In this document: one piece after another, positions 1-12,360 of the stretch
Layout: every line of letters starts with the position of its first letter
Position numbering within the stretch: the stretch's first letter is position 1
Assembly: GCF_907164915.1 (NCBI RefSeq)
Contig: NC_061870.1
Location: 1,409,501-1,473,500, forward strand
DNA length: 64,000 bases
Source of the DNA: Impatiens glandulifera
Lineage: Eukaryota > Streptophyta > Magnoliopsida > Ericales > Balsaminaceae
Reading direction: 5' to 3'
Position numbers and translations under genes: made by a program
The notes under the pieces: generated by a model
Told to the model about the DNA's origin: nothing
Database searches by the model: none
What the model saw: the letters and a program-made list of their open reading frames with translations, nothing else

Positions 1-298
1 AATAGGGCTTGTTTGACCTTATTATTTTAATAATATTTTATCTATTTGGAAAACAAATTATTTAATGTAAAATAGTTTATTAGGATAAAAATAATAAAAT
101 TCATTAGTAATAATCATTTTCAAAGTAAAAAAATATCATTTGTAATAATATTTAAAATATTATAATATATATACATATATTAGTAATTTAAATTATAAAA
201 AAAATTATATTTAATAGGATGATAAATTATTTGAATGATGTGTTTTTCTAAATCATTTCAAAATTAGATTTCAAAATTAGCTAATTTATATCTTAATC

Positions 299-672
299 TA
301 TATATATATATATATATAATGATGCTTAATTTTAAAAGTCTTCGAATTAACGGGTTGATAGCTGTGGTTAATTTGGATATACATGTGATAGTAATGGATA
401 TTTTGGTCGGATTCTGGGTTGACCCGCCCATAAACTTAAAACGGTTAAAAATAAAATTAAAAATGCTATAGGTATGTTTCGAACTCGCAACTTAACAAAA
501 ATAAGTATAACTTTTTAACCAACTAGGCTAATAATACTTTATATTTTAAATTCAAAATAAAATTTAATGAATGCGGGACGTTGTAATAATATATTTTTAT
601 TCATGTGTATCGCACGAGATCTTCCAACTTATATTAACTAGGGTTGATCTATTTTCAGATTTGTTTATTTTT

Positions 673-726
<54 letters not shown>
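299..726. repeat. (TA)n-bracketed Micron-like repeat, copy 1
   Basis: A non-coding segment (about 319-674) is bracketed on both sides by pure TA dinucleotide tracts (299-318 and 675-726). A diverged copy of its first half starts directly after another TA tract at 63835. Repeats that sit inside TA microsatellites without terminal inverted repeats resemble the Micron class described in rice; that assignment is inference. The stretch TTTCGAACTCGCAAC near 478 looks like a worn tRNA B-box-type sequence. The 60-codon frame through the TA tract is not a gene. Confidence 0.55.
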
Positions 727-3480
<2,754 letters not shown>

Positions 3481-3602
3481 AAATTGGAGAGAGAATAGAT
3501 GAGTGCTAGCAAACAATGGCTAATATTGTGGGGTATGGATCCCCATGTGCATGCATGTGCCATGTCTATCTCAAACAGCCCCCACCACCATCTTCCTTCC
3601 TG

Positions 3603-3668
3603 CACATATATGGGCTTCTCTTACATTCTTCCTTCTTCCATCTCTCTCTCTCCCTCTCTCTCTCTCTG
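3603..3668 (+). promoter_or_regulatory. Candidate core promoter (TATA-like plus pyrimidine patch)
   Basis: CATATATGG at about 3605-3613 is followed within 30-60 bases by a long CT-rich patch (3641-3668), a common arrangement around plant transcription start sites. It lies about 300 bases upstream of the ATG at 3910, with a 5'UTR intron between. The call is inference from composition and position. Confidence 0.4.
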
Positions 3669-3750
3669 TGTTCTTCTTTCTTTGGTGAGTCTACCAATTC
3701 ATAGTAGTTTCCATGATCAATCAGTTATCTACTATGAGATCTACGCCAAG

Positions 3751-3908
3751 GTAAGTGATTTCAATATCAAATTACAAAGAAAACCAAAAAAAAAAGCAAT
3801 AGACACCATTTTTCATGGAATAAAGATAAGCAAATGTGGTCATTTTTAAAGTCATATGCTTTATTTCATGTAAAATAACAATTATATATATAACCTTTGA
3901 TTTCGCAG
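3751..3908 (+). other. 5'UTR intron of the bHLH gene
   Basis: The donor AAG|GTAAGT at 3751 is a consensus plant 5' splice site, and TTTCGCAG at 3901-3908 is a good acceptor. The 158-base segment is AT-rich. The acceptor ends one base before the ATG at 3910. The frame open upstream of the donor (from 3499) meets a TAG right after the join, so upstream exon sequence is best read as leader, not coding. Confidence 0.7.
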
Positions 3909-3909
3909 A

Positions 3910-4497
3910 ATGACTAGTTCAAGTACTTCTCTCAAGCAATTATTCATGAAGAAATGGATAATGGGTATGAAAGCTTGCAGCTCTTCGATGAAGAAATCTT
4001 CTCTCTTGGAGAGAAAGAACACCATCAAGCTCTCCGCTGACTTAGCCATGGCATCCACTAGAATGGTGGCCGGTTGTACCACCTATTGGCGTCGAGCCAT
4101 AATAACGAATGCCTCAAAAGACCCGAATAGCAAACATTTAATCAACCACATAGTGGGCAAGTACTCACGTAGTAATAATAATTATAATTCAGTACTCATG
4201 ACCAAGATAACTTCCGTTCAATTACATTGTACAAGACTATTGAGAAAAAGTAGATCAAAGAAGAGGAAGAATATCGTCGGTTGGCGCACTATGAGTGACA
4301 AAAAAATCGCGGCGAGCATTTTGTCGAGGAGGCTCGTGAGAAAGAGAACTCAAGTGCTGAAAAGTCTTGTTCCTGGCGGGGAGGCCATGGATGAATGTTC
4401 TTTGATGAAAGAAGCCATAGATTATATTATATCACTCCAAACTCAGGTTGATGGGATGAAGCACATCATCAATGCTGTTACTGCTTCTAAATCTTAA
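3910..4497 (+). CDS. IBH1-like atypical bHLH transcription regulator
   Basis: A single 195-residue open frame. The C-terminal part (about residues 131-190) forms a helix-loop-helix: a first helix with RRLVRKRTQVLKSLVPGG, a short loop, and a second helix with EAIDYIISLQTQVDGM. The basic region lacks the His-Glu-Arg pattern needed for E-box contact, as in the non-DNA-binding IBH1/IBL/UPBEAT group. Residues 38-69 (IKLSADLAMAS then a Tyr-Trp-Arg-Arg stretch ending ITNASKD) match the N-terminal block I associate with IBH1-like proteins. Family members heterodimerise with growth-promoting bHLH factors in the nucleus and restrain cell elongation under brassinosteroid and gibberellin signalling; that role is taken from the family. 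Length is typical. The start is set by the intron acceptor one base upstream. It is the only intact host-type gene in the window. Confidence 0.85.
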   Translation: MTSSSTSLKQLFMKKWIMGMKACSSSMKKSSLLERKNTIKLSADLAMASTRMVAGCTTYWRRAIITNASKDPNSKHLINHIVGKYSRSNNNYNSVLMTKITSVQLHCTRLLRKSRSKKRKNIVGWRTMSDKKIAASILSRRLVRKRTQVLKSLVPGGEAMDECSLMKEAIDYIISLQTQVDGMKHIINAVTASKS

Positions 4498-5404
4498 AAT
4501 TAATACTGTTTTTCTTATAAGGGAAAATGTAGATTAATTATGTCAGGTCAAATTAATTAAGCTAGCAAATAAATAAGTAGCTAGGTCAATGTAAATCATA
4601 TCAATTCTATATTTTTGAAAATATAAAATTTTCATTATTATACTATGTAATTGTAAATGATATATCTATTCGAGCAACAAAAACCCAATTCAGTATACTT
4701 TGGATAAGAATTATTATGAGTTAAATTAAAATTAAAAAATAACAAACAATATGAATAGAATTATTTAAAATTAATGATGTCAAAATTGAACAAGTCCATT
4801 TGAAGACATCTCTTAACAGTGGCCCTTGTTACACATGTCTTTTATTTAACTAATTCATTTTCTCATTATCAAGATTAAATTTAGGAATTTTAGAATTATT
4901 ATTTATCTCGCTTTTTGACAGATAATTATTAATTCTTACTTTTGAATACATTGTCCACTCCACTAGAGAAAGGCACCATTGTATCATTTTTCCCGTACAA
5001 TCTCTGCACCCTATAGCCTATTCCTCATAATATAATCAAATGGATGGAGTAAAAATTTAGATTTAAAAGACTTTGAATATTGCAATGAAAAAAATTTAGA
5101 ATGCTTCAAACTTAATGTAAACAAAATCTAAAATCTAAATAAACTTAAAGAGAACTGATCTTCAACTGAATACAAATTTTATTTTAAAACCACTACACTA
5201 CTAATATATTATATCATTTAAAAGATTTTGAATACATAAAGTTTTAATAAAAATAAATTTATTTTTTAGACTAAGTTTAAATTCAGTACGATCCCTATAT
5301 ACATCCACCATACTTATTAATGTGTCTCTCAAGTACATTAGGTTCATTTCATGACCCAATGTTAATTATACGGCAAGAACAGTGGGTTTTCAAGATCTTA
5401 GGTA
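4498..5404. other. 3' flank of the bHLH gene, AT-rich intergenic
   Basis: No gene is supported. The 3'UTR and poly(A) signal presumably lie in the first few hundred bases, where AT-rich sequence makes the exact signal ambiguous. Confidence 0.5.
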
Positions 5405-5584
5405 GATTATTTTTAATTTAGCCCCTTCATAAAATTATAAATTTCACTTAAGTATCCTTATTTTATATTCATGACAAATACACCCATAAACTTGATTTCA
5501 TATTAGATAACATTATTTTGACTTATATAAAATATGATATTTGTACAATTATTTATTATAATAGTGACTCATAAATTCCAACAA
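5405..5584 (-). repeat. Copia LTR-like fragment, copy 1
   Basis: This segment matches 13735-13917 over about 180 bases, beginning with AATTTAGCCCCTTCATAAAA and ending near ATAGTGACTCATAAATTCC. On the minus strand it begins TGTTGGAATTTATGAG, and the adjacent CCGTGGAAGAT (minus strand) looks like a polypurine tract. I therefore read it as the start of a minus-oriented 3' LTR of an old copia element. Its outer end is not defined. Confidence 0.5.
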
Positions 5585-5929
5585 TCTTCCACGGGATCAT
5601 GTATGTACAAAAATAAATGTATCAACCATAATACGCAAGAAGTTCCGTGTCATCTCAATCATATGTTGTATAAACAATCTTATCAATTAATTATATCAAT
5701 ATATGACCAACGAGCTCGTAGATACATTTAATCATTACTAGACCCAACAATGATCAAATAAATCAATACAATTAATCGATAAATCATATCATGAATGTGA
5801 GGAATGAAAATTCCATGCACGGTGATATTTTCATGTCAATTTTCAATTGATCTTATTTAAGTAAGATCAAACTTTTATCATTATTGTATAGAATATTTTT
5901 AAACATTATCATAACTGAAAAACAAAAAT

Positions 5930-7038
5930 GTTAGAATTAAGTTAAAAAAGAAAATAGGGGAAAATTATTAAATTATGATTAAAAAGGAAATCATTAATTA
6001 AGTTGAATTATGAAAAACACTTTAATTGATCAAAATGAATTTAGGATAATTAAAATCAATACGACATAGTTTTGATGATGCGTTGATAAATGAATAAAAC
6101 TAAGTTCAGCAAATATTTTAATGCGCAGGTAAAGCTGAAGAAGCACTAACAGTAGTCCGAAGAAGCGCTAAAAACAGTCTGAAGAAGCACTGACAACAGT
6201 CTTGCTCCATCAGCACAGTTGTGTTACGCTAATAGCCGAGTAGACAACATCAGTGTTACGCCAACAACTATGTTGTGCTAACAGCCGAGTAAGAAACAAC
6301 AGGGTTGCGCCAACAACTGTGTTACCCTCATAGTCGAGCAGGAAACAATAGTGTTGCGCCAACAGCTGTGTTGCACTAACAACCGAGTAGGCATTAATAG
6401 TGTTGCGCCAACATATGTGTTGCGCTAACAACATACTTCTACATTAGCTTAATACGCCAAAATGTACAACTTTCACGTATACGAATATTCCATTAGTTCG
6501 TGCACTACTATCCCGTACGCAACATTCTACCAAATATTCAATCAATATGCACACTAAAATCCCGTACGTCACACACCAACGAATATTGTTTGTCTGAGCA
6601 CTATTATGAGCACTTTATAGTAATTTCAGTGTTGTAAGTTGAACAGAACGTTGTCTGTTCAACAAAGAGTGTGATAACTAGGAGTTCAAAACAAGCAAGT
6701 GTTAAGACCTGTGATCTGAGTGGGCTTGTGTAGAGGCTATACAAATCAATGTCTTCTAGTGGAATTCTTCTGGAAATAGAAGAAGGGTGACCTAGGAGTT
6801 TCATCTTCGAACATCCACAAAATCTTGTTTCATATCTTTACTGCTTCATTTAGACTTATATCTGCCGCTTCAAATCCCGTAAGAATTTTCCGCACTTGAA
6901 ACCGTTCAAGAGCTTGCTACGATTTGTCTAAGAATAGAAACATATTTTCAATCTTTAACAAGATTAAAATCACATAAAAGTGAAAAATAGTACAACAATA
7001 TTCAGCCCACCCTTCTATTGTTGTCATCGATCCTAACA
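5930..7038 (+). mobile_element. Solo LTR F (copia, Sirevirus-like group)
   Basis: A 1,109-base plus-oriented LTR from TGTTAGAATT to TCGATCCTAACA, flanked by AAAAA (5925-5929) and ATAAA (7039-7043), a 4-of-5 target duplication. It carries the shared leader block (GGTGACCTAGGAG to CGAACATCCA, 6781-6818) and the conserved stem-loop CTTGAA-ACCG-TTCAAG at 6895-6910. Its tandem array (6210-6440) is built on GTTGCGCCAACA and GCTAACA units, unlike the arrays of the other LTRs here. No internal region remains, which implies LTR-LTR recombination. Confidence 0.7.
6210..6440 (+). repeat. Tandem array in solo LTR F
   Basis: About four to five diverged units of roughly 50 bases, each with a small palindrome of the type GTTGCGCCAAC and a GCTAACA...CCGAGTAG segment. 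The 74-codon minus-strand frame across it is a repeat artefact. Confidence 0.7.
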
Positions 7039-7109
7039 ATAAATATATACACAATACTTTAAAGTCATAGAACAAAAATATAATATAAACTCCCACTTAA
7101 ACTAAATAT

Positions 7110-7653
7110 CTTCAAATACAAAAATACCCATGCGAGAAATGTTCTCATGAAAGACCTTGGGTACCAAGCCTTTTGTAAGAGGATTTACTAACATGGAGTT
7201 TGTTCATATATGTTCTATGCTTAACTTTCTATTTTGTACTCTTTTTCTTTAACAATAAGGAATTTAATGTCAATAAATTATGACTTTTTTTGGGAATTAA
7301 AGGAGAACAAACCTGACACCCCACAATTATACCCCCACTTAAACTCAAAACGCTTCCAGAGGGAATCGAACTCGTGACCTTTTGGTTATTTAAGCCAACC
7401 CTTTTTTTGGGAAAACTAAAAAAAGAGTTGGCTTAAGAAACCAAAATGTCACGAGTTCGATTCCCTCTAGAAGCGCTTTGTTGTACTCTTGTTGTTATTG
7501 GAATACAATATGACTGACCTGTTGTCATAGTACAATTTTAGTTGTCTTTCAATTCCTTCCATAATACGCAACCATGTTGAAAACATTCTTAGCCATAAAC
7601 CATAATTTGATGTCTCATAACATGTTATGAATTCAACTACCATGGTAGAAGAA
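7110..7653 (-). pseudogene. Copia RNase H remnant
   Basis: Minus-strand translation gives the end of a Ty1/copia RNase H domain: a block like TMVVEFITCYE...LWLRMF (7480-7650), then HKFIDIKFLIVKE...SIEHI...KRLGTQGL (7110-7290), the usual C-terminal region just before the 3' LTR. A purine stretch AAGTGGGAG (minus strand, near 7090) follows as a possible polypurine tract. The two halves are separated by an inserted fold-back (7280-7490), and the upstream end is cut by a Gypsy LTR at 7654. Confidence 0.65.
7280..7490. repeat. Fold-back insertion with tRNA B-box-like arms
   Basis: Two arms of about 55-60 bases (roughly 7345-7400 and 7420-7484) are close reverse complements around a short T/A-rich centre. 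The right arm contains GAGTTCGATTCCC, very like a tRNA B box (T-arm), and the left arm has its complement. The segment interrupts copia RNase H coding sequence. It may be two tRNA-derived SINE pieces head to head or a small fold-back transposon. No clean target duplication was identified. Confidence 0.55.
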
Positions 7654-8244
7654 TGTCACGGGCTGAAACTCGGTCACCGAATATTTCCTTATCCCGCACG
7701 ACACTAGTCTAGATTGCCACAATACTATCTAGTCATCCTTTCTAAAGATACAAGAAGATGGGACACTTTGAGAGAGAAAAAACTTGGAGAATATCTTGTT
7801 TATTACAAGTGTGAGGTACAAGATTGTGAGGTGCTTAGTTTATGGACAAGATTTGGTTATATACAAGTTGATGGATTATTCTAGATCCACCTTAAGTTAG
7901 GTTATTATAAACACTTGTATAACCTAACCTAGACCCAAGATTCCTAGAGACTTCTAGAGAATTCTACTAACTACATACTTTTGAGAACTCCTAGAGAATT
8001 TTAGAGAGTTCTCCTATTTACATACTTTAGGAGCTCCTAAAGAATTCTAGAGAGTTTTATGATCTTACCAAGAACAAAGAACTCCTAGGGAAATCTAGAG
8101 AGTTCCACAACCTACCTAGAACAAAGAACTCCTAGAGAATTCTAGAGAGTTCTACAAAAGGAAAAGTTATAAAAACCTTGAACCTTTCTAAAGAGTCTCC
8201 ATTGTGGGCTTGAAAAATTCACCCCATTTAAATGTGTCGTGACA
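7654..8244 (-). mobile_element. Ty3/Gypsy 3' LTR
   Basis: The segment is bounded by TGTCACGGGC and GTGTCGTGACA, giving TG...CA ends with short inverted termini. A purine-rich stretch (minus strand GGTGTGGAAGAA) adjoins it at 8245 as a polypurine tract. On the minus strand it directly follows Gypsy coding remnants, so it is the 3' LTR. It holds several copies of a roughly 57-base repeat with GAGAATTCTAGAGAGTTCT (about 7940-8160). The matching 5' LTR was not found. Confidence 0.6.
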
Positions 8245-9935
8245 TTCTTCCACACCTAAGTCGTGGCCGTCATAGGAACGACCTTAGACCGATACTTTTC
8301 AATCTACTTCCAGGCATCCCATGAGTGATCTTCCTTTCCCCTGCTATTCTCGACACCAGGTTCACTTATAACGGCCAACTCCAACTAATATGAGATGTTT
8401 CTTACACGTCTCTCATTTTGATCGGTCCCTCGTATTTGCGCACAAGCTCCTTGAGTACAGATTGTAGAGACTTCAATTGTTGAGAGGTAACTTCTCCATT
8501 CATCGATCCCCTTCCTTGAGTGCACTCCTCTTCAGATATGCCCCTTTCTTCATCTTCTTGGTGGCTCCGTCCAAAGATGCTTAATCACGATCTGCATCCT
8601 TCTTTAAGGATTTGACATGAGTGAAGGCATACTAACTTTGACCAATGTTGCATGTGGCCAAACCTTGTGGAGATGATGGTTGTCTGGTGTCTTTAGCCTT
8701 GAGCCCCTCGAAGGCCTTCCCGCACACTCTCTCGACTCCTTTGGATACTTTCCTTTTCTCCTTGGAATCCTTCCCATCATCCACCCTAGCTAAAGTGGCA
8801 AATGTTCCTTCACCATATTTGTGATCTCGGTTGTATCGCATTGCCGAGAGCATGCCCATTCCCTCTAATTCTCTGCTTGTTGGTATCACGTTAGTATTCC
8901 CGTGATTCAAAATGATTAGTGAATCGGAAAAGGGTATTATACAATCACATACCTTATTAGACCATTGTAGTCCCAACACTACATCGTAGTCTTTCATAGG
9001 GACTTAGGTAAACGAGACTGTCCCAGTCCAATCTCTGATCTTGGTGTGCACTTTCTTAGTCTCCCCGGCAGCCTTCTTGGCTACATTAAAGAACATGACC
9101 GTTCCTCTCATTGGGTTGATGCGAAGACCCAACGCCTTAGCTACTCCTTCGTGCATGAAGTTGTGAGTAACCCTTGTATCTATTAGTCCTTGATGCGCCT
9201 TTCCCTTATTAAAGCTTCCACGAACATTGAACCCCTCTTTGTTCCCTTGATCGGCTCCGCAATACTACTCTTCACAACATTGAGCTGTTTTAATGATCCC
9301 ATTAGAGTCCCTTCCTCTTCCTCAGAGGACTCAATTCCTTTAATTTCTACAACCTTTTCCTCTTTGAATGGGCACATATACTTTATGTGATTGTGAGCAT
9401 CACAAATATGACAAACTTTTGGCTTACCCGTTTCGTCGTGTTGCCTCCCTGAGTTATTTTATGCAGGCCCCTTCTTGTGTGGGCGGTCTCCCCCACCTTT
9501 CTCTTTGTCATGTGGGAGATCTCCCCCACAATTCTCCTCATCACCTCGGACGAGCTTCGGTCTGTCCATGGAAACCCTGAGCTCGATCAAACTCTCTACA
9601 ACTGCAATTACCTCGGAGACGTTCTATACCTTGGCCCTTTGCAACTCTAACCGTGCCTAGGTCTTTAGGCCATTAACAGACGCAAACATGGCCTCTTGTT
9701 CCGTTAAATTAGGTAACTCGAGCATCAACTATTAGAACTCCTTCATGTACTCCTTGATGGTCCTATTGTGCACAATTTGATTTAGCCGCTTTTGTGCCTC
9801 AAAATCGGCATTCTTTGGGAAGAATTGGCGCTTGAACTCGATCTTGAAATCGTCCCACGTCTCCATTCGCAACATGCCTCATTCAATATCTACATCTTTC
9901 CTCCTCCACCATAGTAGTTCCATCTCTTTCAAGAA
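8245..9935 (-). pseudogene. Ty3/Gypsy chromovirus gag-protease remnant with collapsed pol
   Basis: Read on the minus strand from 9935: a Retrotrans_gag block (WDDFKIEFKRQFFPKN, then IKEYMKEF), a CCHC zinc knuckle (CHICDAHNHIKYMC near 9370-9410), and a retropepsin region with DTRVTHNF where the family has DTGATHNF, so the catalytic DTG is lost. Then comes MKDYDVVLGLQW (8997). Near 8480 the frame jumps from a protease/RT-linker piece to a C-terminal piece (LVRKYEGPI, then SWDAWK..IEKYRSKV near 8310) resembling the end of integrase with a chromodomain. Reverse transcriptase, RNase H and the integrase core are missing. Several stops and frameshifts are present. Confidence 0.65.
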
Positions 9936-9940
9936 GAAAG

Positions 9941-10270
9941 CATTAGTAAAAAAATTCCATGTAGCGAGTAAATATAGCGATTGGTCTAAAGGCCAATCAC
10001 TATTATCAATGTAGTGGCGATTGTGTTTAAATTCAATCGCTACTACAATTATAATAACGACTGGCTTTTAGACCAATTGCTACTACCTTAACATAATGAT
10101 TATTGGTTACAAAACCAATCTCTTTAAACCAAATTAAAAACCGTAAAAAAGAGGTGCCATGTTTTACCGCCTTTTTGAAGTGTTAGTAGCGATTGGATAA
10201 GTGACCATTCACTATTATTTTAGCATAGTAGCGATTGGGTTCCACACCAATCAATGTTGCCTAATTAAAA
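9941..10270. mobile_element. CACTA-like terminus with hairpin subterminal repeats
   Basis: The boundary at 9941 reads CATTAGTAAAAAAATT, close to a CACTA-type end with one changed base. The next 330 bases contain about six short hairpin units of the form GCGATTGG - spacer - CCAATCGC, many next to GTAGTAG/CTACTA, as in the subterminal repeats of CACTA elements. The element cut into Gypsy gag. No transposase and no opposite terminus were recognised. Confidence 0.5.
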
Positions 10271-10370
10271 TACATCCCTTCCTCTAATCTCCTCTTCAAG
10301 CTTCCCGACCTAATCTTCAATTTCTCTCTTCCTCCAATCTTTACCGCCGTCCTCTTCCGCCTAATCTTTG

Positions 10371-10812
10371 TCACCGTCCTTTTCTTCCGCCGTCCTCTCT
10401 CTTTATATTCTTCTTCTTATCCACTTTACCTTTCAAGAACTCTCTGACCAGCTCTAACGGTAAATCCCCTCTCTTCAACTTCATCTTCCTTAGAGCTCCG
10501 TTCAATACCTCGAAAATGTCTGCATTCATGCTTCTTTTAGCGGGTCTAGAAGTAGTGCCCGTGTCGTCCTTTGTTATGGCCTTGATTTCTGGGTTGAGTT
10601 CTTGATTTTTGACTTTGTTTCTCGCACTTCTCTTAATTTTCAAAGATTCAAGTACTTTCTTTTTTTGCTTCCTGAGTCAGAGTTGGATACTGTGGAGCCG
10701 ACAAGATTTCATTCCTTCCATTGATGGACAGCGACACCGCCATTGCTTACCATCGGATCTTTTACAGCGGAAATGGTCCGATATCTCTTCTTCATCAGAC
10801 ATATCTTCTTGA
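10371..10812 (-). pseudogene. Possible captured gene fragment, broken
   Basis: The minus strand gives a lysine-rich, plausible protein track in pieces: MKKRYRTISAVKDPMVSNGG (from about 10803), then after a one-base shift INGRNEILSAPQYPTLTQEA, then after another shift KVLESLKIKRSARNKV continuing to EVLNGALRKMKLKRGDLP. The join of three frames suggests a decayed host-gene segment lying just inside the CACTA-like end. I do not recognise the family. It could also be chance open sequence. Confidence 0.3.
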
Positions 10813-11027
10813 TTTTTCCTGAAGTTACTGTGAAAGAATGTTGATTGATTCTACTATGGTTTTGGGTGATATAATATAAAAGAGCGTTACAGTTCCCCTT
10901 TCTTGTTATAATATCTTCTTGGTTTTGCATGAGCTTTATTTTTCATATTAGATGTACGTTTTTCCCCTTTCTATATTTTCAACCTAATTTCTTTATGAAT
11001 TGTGTTTTTTGATGCGGATTTGTAGGA

Positions 11028-11563
11028 TGAAGTTGTCAAGGTAATCTTCCTACCCCAAGGGGAAGCCCAATCGCCTAAGTAGACCCAACCTAAAGAATAT
11101 TCTAGTTAAGAAAGATATATTCTAATTTAAGAAGGGATGTTCTAATTAAGGAAGAAATATTATAATTAAGGAAGAGATATTCTAATTTAAGAAAGGATAT
11201 TCTAATATAAGAAGGGATATTCTAGTTAAGGAAGGGATATCATAAATTAGTGTAATTAATTTGTAATTATAAGGCAATTCCTAATTTAGTACGTCATAAG
11301 TCCTATAAATACCCAAAGGTATTACATTATAATTATCAAGTATTCAATATACAATTCTTATTCTCAATATCTTTCTCTCTCTAAGTTCTTCTTGCATTGT
11401 GTAAAAAACCTTATTAGCTAGAATCTATGTCGATCTATTCTAGTGCCACACGGGTCGAATTTCATCCCGTGACTAGTAGCACCAAAGTCTAACCACCAAG
11501 TGTCTCGGTAGTGTAACTAAATTAACTTTAAAATAGACTAAATTAAGAAATGTACATTTCTTA
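11028..11563 (+). repeat. LTR-like segment with short tandem repeats
   Basis: A run of about seven 20-24-base units of the type ATTCTAATTAAGGAAGGGAT (11095-11245) is followed by a TATA-like CCTATAAATACCC (about 11311) and a CT-rich leader. It ends at TTTCTTAACA (11563). This reads like U3-R-U5 of a plus-oriented copia LTR, but no matching second LTR or target duplication was found. It abuts the gag remnant, which runs on the opposite strand. Confidence 0.4.
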
Positions 11564-11581
11564 ACACGCCGAATTTGGTAC

Positions 11582-12360
11582 TTAGGACATTCTTTTTTTT
11601 ATGTCCATCCTCCTTACAAAAGAAGCAACTTTTATCAATTTTGAATTAAGGTTGAGCTTTAGTTCGTTATTTAGTGCTGAAAATTTATCTTTAGCAACCT
11701 TATTTTTCCTCGTTATGCCCCTTTCTTTAAAGGTTCTTTCCAAATGAACATTTACAGTCTTATTTTGCTTCAATCTCTCTTCCTCTTGTACACAAAATAA
11801 AATGAGCTCATTAAGAGACCATTTCCCCTTTTGATTGTTATAACAGACCTGAAATTGACTAAATTGAACATAAAGAGATATAAGCACCAAGTGTACGAGT
11901 AAGTCTTTGGACATCTCGAGTTTGAGTGCTTTTAACTTAGAAGCAACATCAGACATTTCCATAATGTACTCCGTTATGCCTTCCTTACCTTTAAACATCA
12001 TTGAAATTAGTCTCTTTAAAAGGGTTCTAGTTTCTTCTTTATCACTTTTTTCAAAGTACTTTTCGATTTTGGCAAGGAAATCTTTAGCATTGGTGATCTC
12101 ATCAGATACCGCACCTTTAAAAGTCTCAGGTTTGTCACGTTTTATGATCATAAGACTAAAACAATTAGAACGTTCCCACTTCTCATATATTCTTTTATCA
12201 AGAGAGTTACTATCATCCGTATTAGGAGTGAGCTCATCCATTCTAAATGAAAGTCGATATCTATGCATCCGAGAACGATAAGAATGTTCTCTTTCCAATC
12301 CTTAAAATTGTTTCTATTAAGGATCATAACTGAATTAGCATTAACAGATACTAGCAACAT
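11582..12360 (-). pseudogene. Copia gag (UBN2-type) remnant
   Basis: The minus strand encodes a typical copia Gag: NFKDWKENILIVLGC (about 12300-12330), KWERSNCFSLMI, FLAKIEKYFEKSDKEE, LVHLVLISL and KWSLNELILFCVQEEERL. It ends near a broken zinc knuckle (about 11600). The N-terminus is in another frame (12360-12298), so at least one frameshift is present. It may belong to the same old element as the RNase H remnant at 7110-7653, later split by the Gypsy and CACTA insertions. Confidence 0.7.

Noticed and set aside
3499..3849. 116-codon plus-strand frame upstream of the bHLH gene
   Set aside because: It crosses the probable 5'UTR intron and stops right after the splice join; composition is low-complexity Ser/Leu from the CT-rich leader.
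6210..6434. 74-codon frame rich in LLAQHxCWRNT
   Set aside because: Array artefact within solo LTR F.
7349..7484. Candidate tRNA gene from the B-box-like sequence
   Set aside because: No A box, acceptor stem or anticodon arm could be formed; the sequence is a fold-back repeat.
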